From an uncultured Paraglaciecola sp. (GTDB lineage: Bacteria; Pseudomonadota; Gammaproteobacteria; Enterobacterales; Alteromonadaceae), in contig CAJQKX010000508.1 in the NCBI GenBank assembly GCA_905479025.1, forward strand, positions 1 to 6,446: DNA of 6,446 nucleotides. Direction: 5' to 3'. Every line of letters starts with the position of its first letter. The first letter of the stretch is position 1. Shown here piece after piece: positions 6,060 through 6,446 of this stretch. Under the pieces are notes generated by a model that was not told the DNA's origin, did no database searches, and saw nothing but the letters and a program-made list of their open reading frames with translations. The position numbers and the translations under genes are program-made.

Positions 6060-6446
6060 GCTTAGCAGTACTTTGCCGTTGCCGTCTCTTTGGGAAACTA
6101 TGTCAAAATTTTCTCGGAGGGTGGCTAGCAGGCCCTCTACATCGCCGGCTTTGAAGAGGCCTGCGACGCGCATTTTCTTTAGGTTTTCATCGATAAATAC
6201 AAATTCTACGGAGGTGTAGCGGCCGACTTCACGAACAGCTTCTTCGAGGGATTCGCCACGGAAGATTAGGTTGCCTTTTTGCCAGGAGAGTTTGACGGCG
6301 ATGTCTTCTGCCGAGACTTCGGTGATTTGCTCTTTGGCTTCGCCGAGCATTATCTCTTCTCCGGCTGAGACGGTTAGTGCGTCGCTGGGCAATGTTAGGG
6401 GTTCGATGCTGGCTATCTGCTTTTCTGGTTTTTGTTGGATGCCGAC
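6048..6446 (-). CDS. FecR-family anti-sigma / signal transducer, C-terminal part (truncated by window edge)
   Basis: The frame is open from the right window edge to the TAA at 6050-6048, giving 132 visible residues of a protein normally about 300-350 long. The N-terminal cytoplasmic anti-sigma region and the membrane helix are not in view. The visible part holds the end of the periplasmic FecR domain (LTVSAGEEIML) and the typical C-terminal module: WQKGNLIFRGESLEEAVREV, GRYTSVEFVFIDENL, VAGLFKAGDVEGLLATL and a final strand KVLLSG. In this family the module takes the ligand signal from the receptor's STN domain and controls an ECF sigma factor. The gene just downstream is an STN-bearing receptor, which supports that pairing. 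A TTG at 6392 is not the real start, because the frame continues through it to the edge. A partner sigma gene would be expected further upstream, outside the window. Confidence 0.88.
   Translation of the reverse strand, partial: VGIQQKPEKQIASIEPLTLPSDALTVSAGEEIMLGEAKEQITEVSAEDIAVKLSWQKGNLIFRGESLEEAVREVGRYTSVEFVFIDENLKKMRVAGLFKAGDVEGLLATLRENFDIVSQRDGNGKVLLSGKK

Noticed and set aside
5849..6154. Plus-strand frame of 101 codons with a repeating seven-residue pattern (WYDGFLF-like)
   Set aside because: The pattern is simply the 21-bp DNA array translated in a frame that its period keeps open; the frame then runs antisense into the FecR gene, and there is no ribosome site or protein-family signal.

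Overview
The window reads as an accessory locus from a Gram-negative, probably marine, gammaproteobacterium. This rests on a TonB-dependent outer-membrane receptor with a signalling (STN) domain, a FecR-type regulator, an IS3-type element and moderately AT-rich DNA. No taxonomic marker is present, so the assignment is inference.

Every real gene lies on the minus strand, so transcription runs from high to low coordinates. At the right edge (6446-6048) is the C-terminal part of a FecR-like anti-sigma/signal-transducing protein whose start is outside the window. Next comes a roughly 200-bp non-coding stretch filled by a 21-bp-periodic repeat array with two related hairpins, bracketed by two imperfect copies of a 23-bp direct repeat. 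An 891-codon TonB-dependent receptor follows (5841-3166). It has an STN domain at its N-terminus and, unusually, a second complete signal-peptide-like segment between STN and the TonB box. After a 9-bp-stem hairpin come a cytoplasmic M14-type zinc peptidase (3077-1650, GTG start) and a GPH/MelB-type cation symporter (1653-223). These last two share an ATGA start/stop overlap and are almost certainly co-translated.

The left edge (1-124) is the left end of an IS3-family insertion sequence, including the ribosome binding site and first 20 codons of its orfA. The 98 bp between it and the transporter (125-222) hold nothing I can assign.

Taken together, FecR plus an STN receptor suggests a cell-surface signalling circuit. 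The ligand would be sensed and imported at the outer membrane, moved across the inner membrane by the GPH symporter, and have an amide/peptide bond cut in the cytoplasm by the M14 enzyme. The combination resembles, in logic only, peptide or conjugate scavenging loci. The ligand cannot be read from the sequence.
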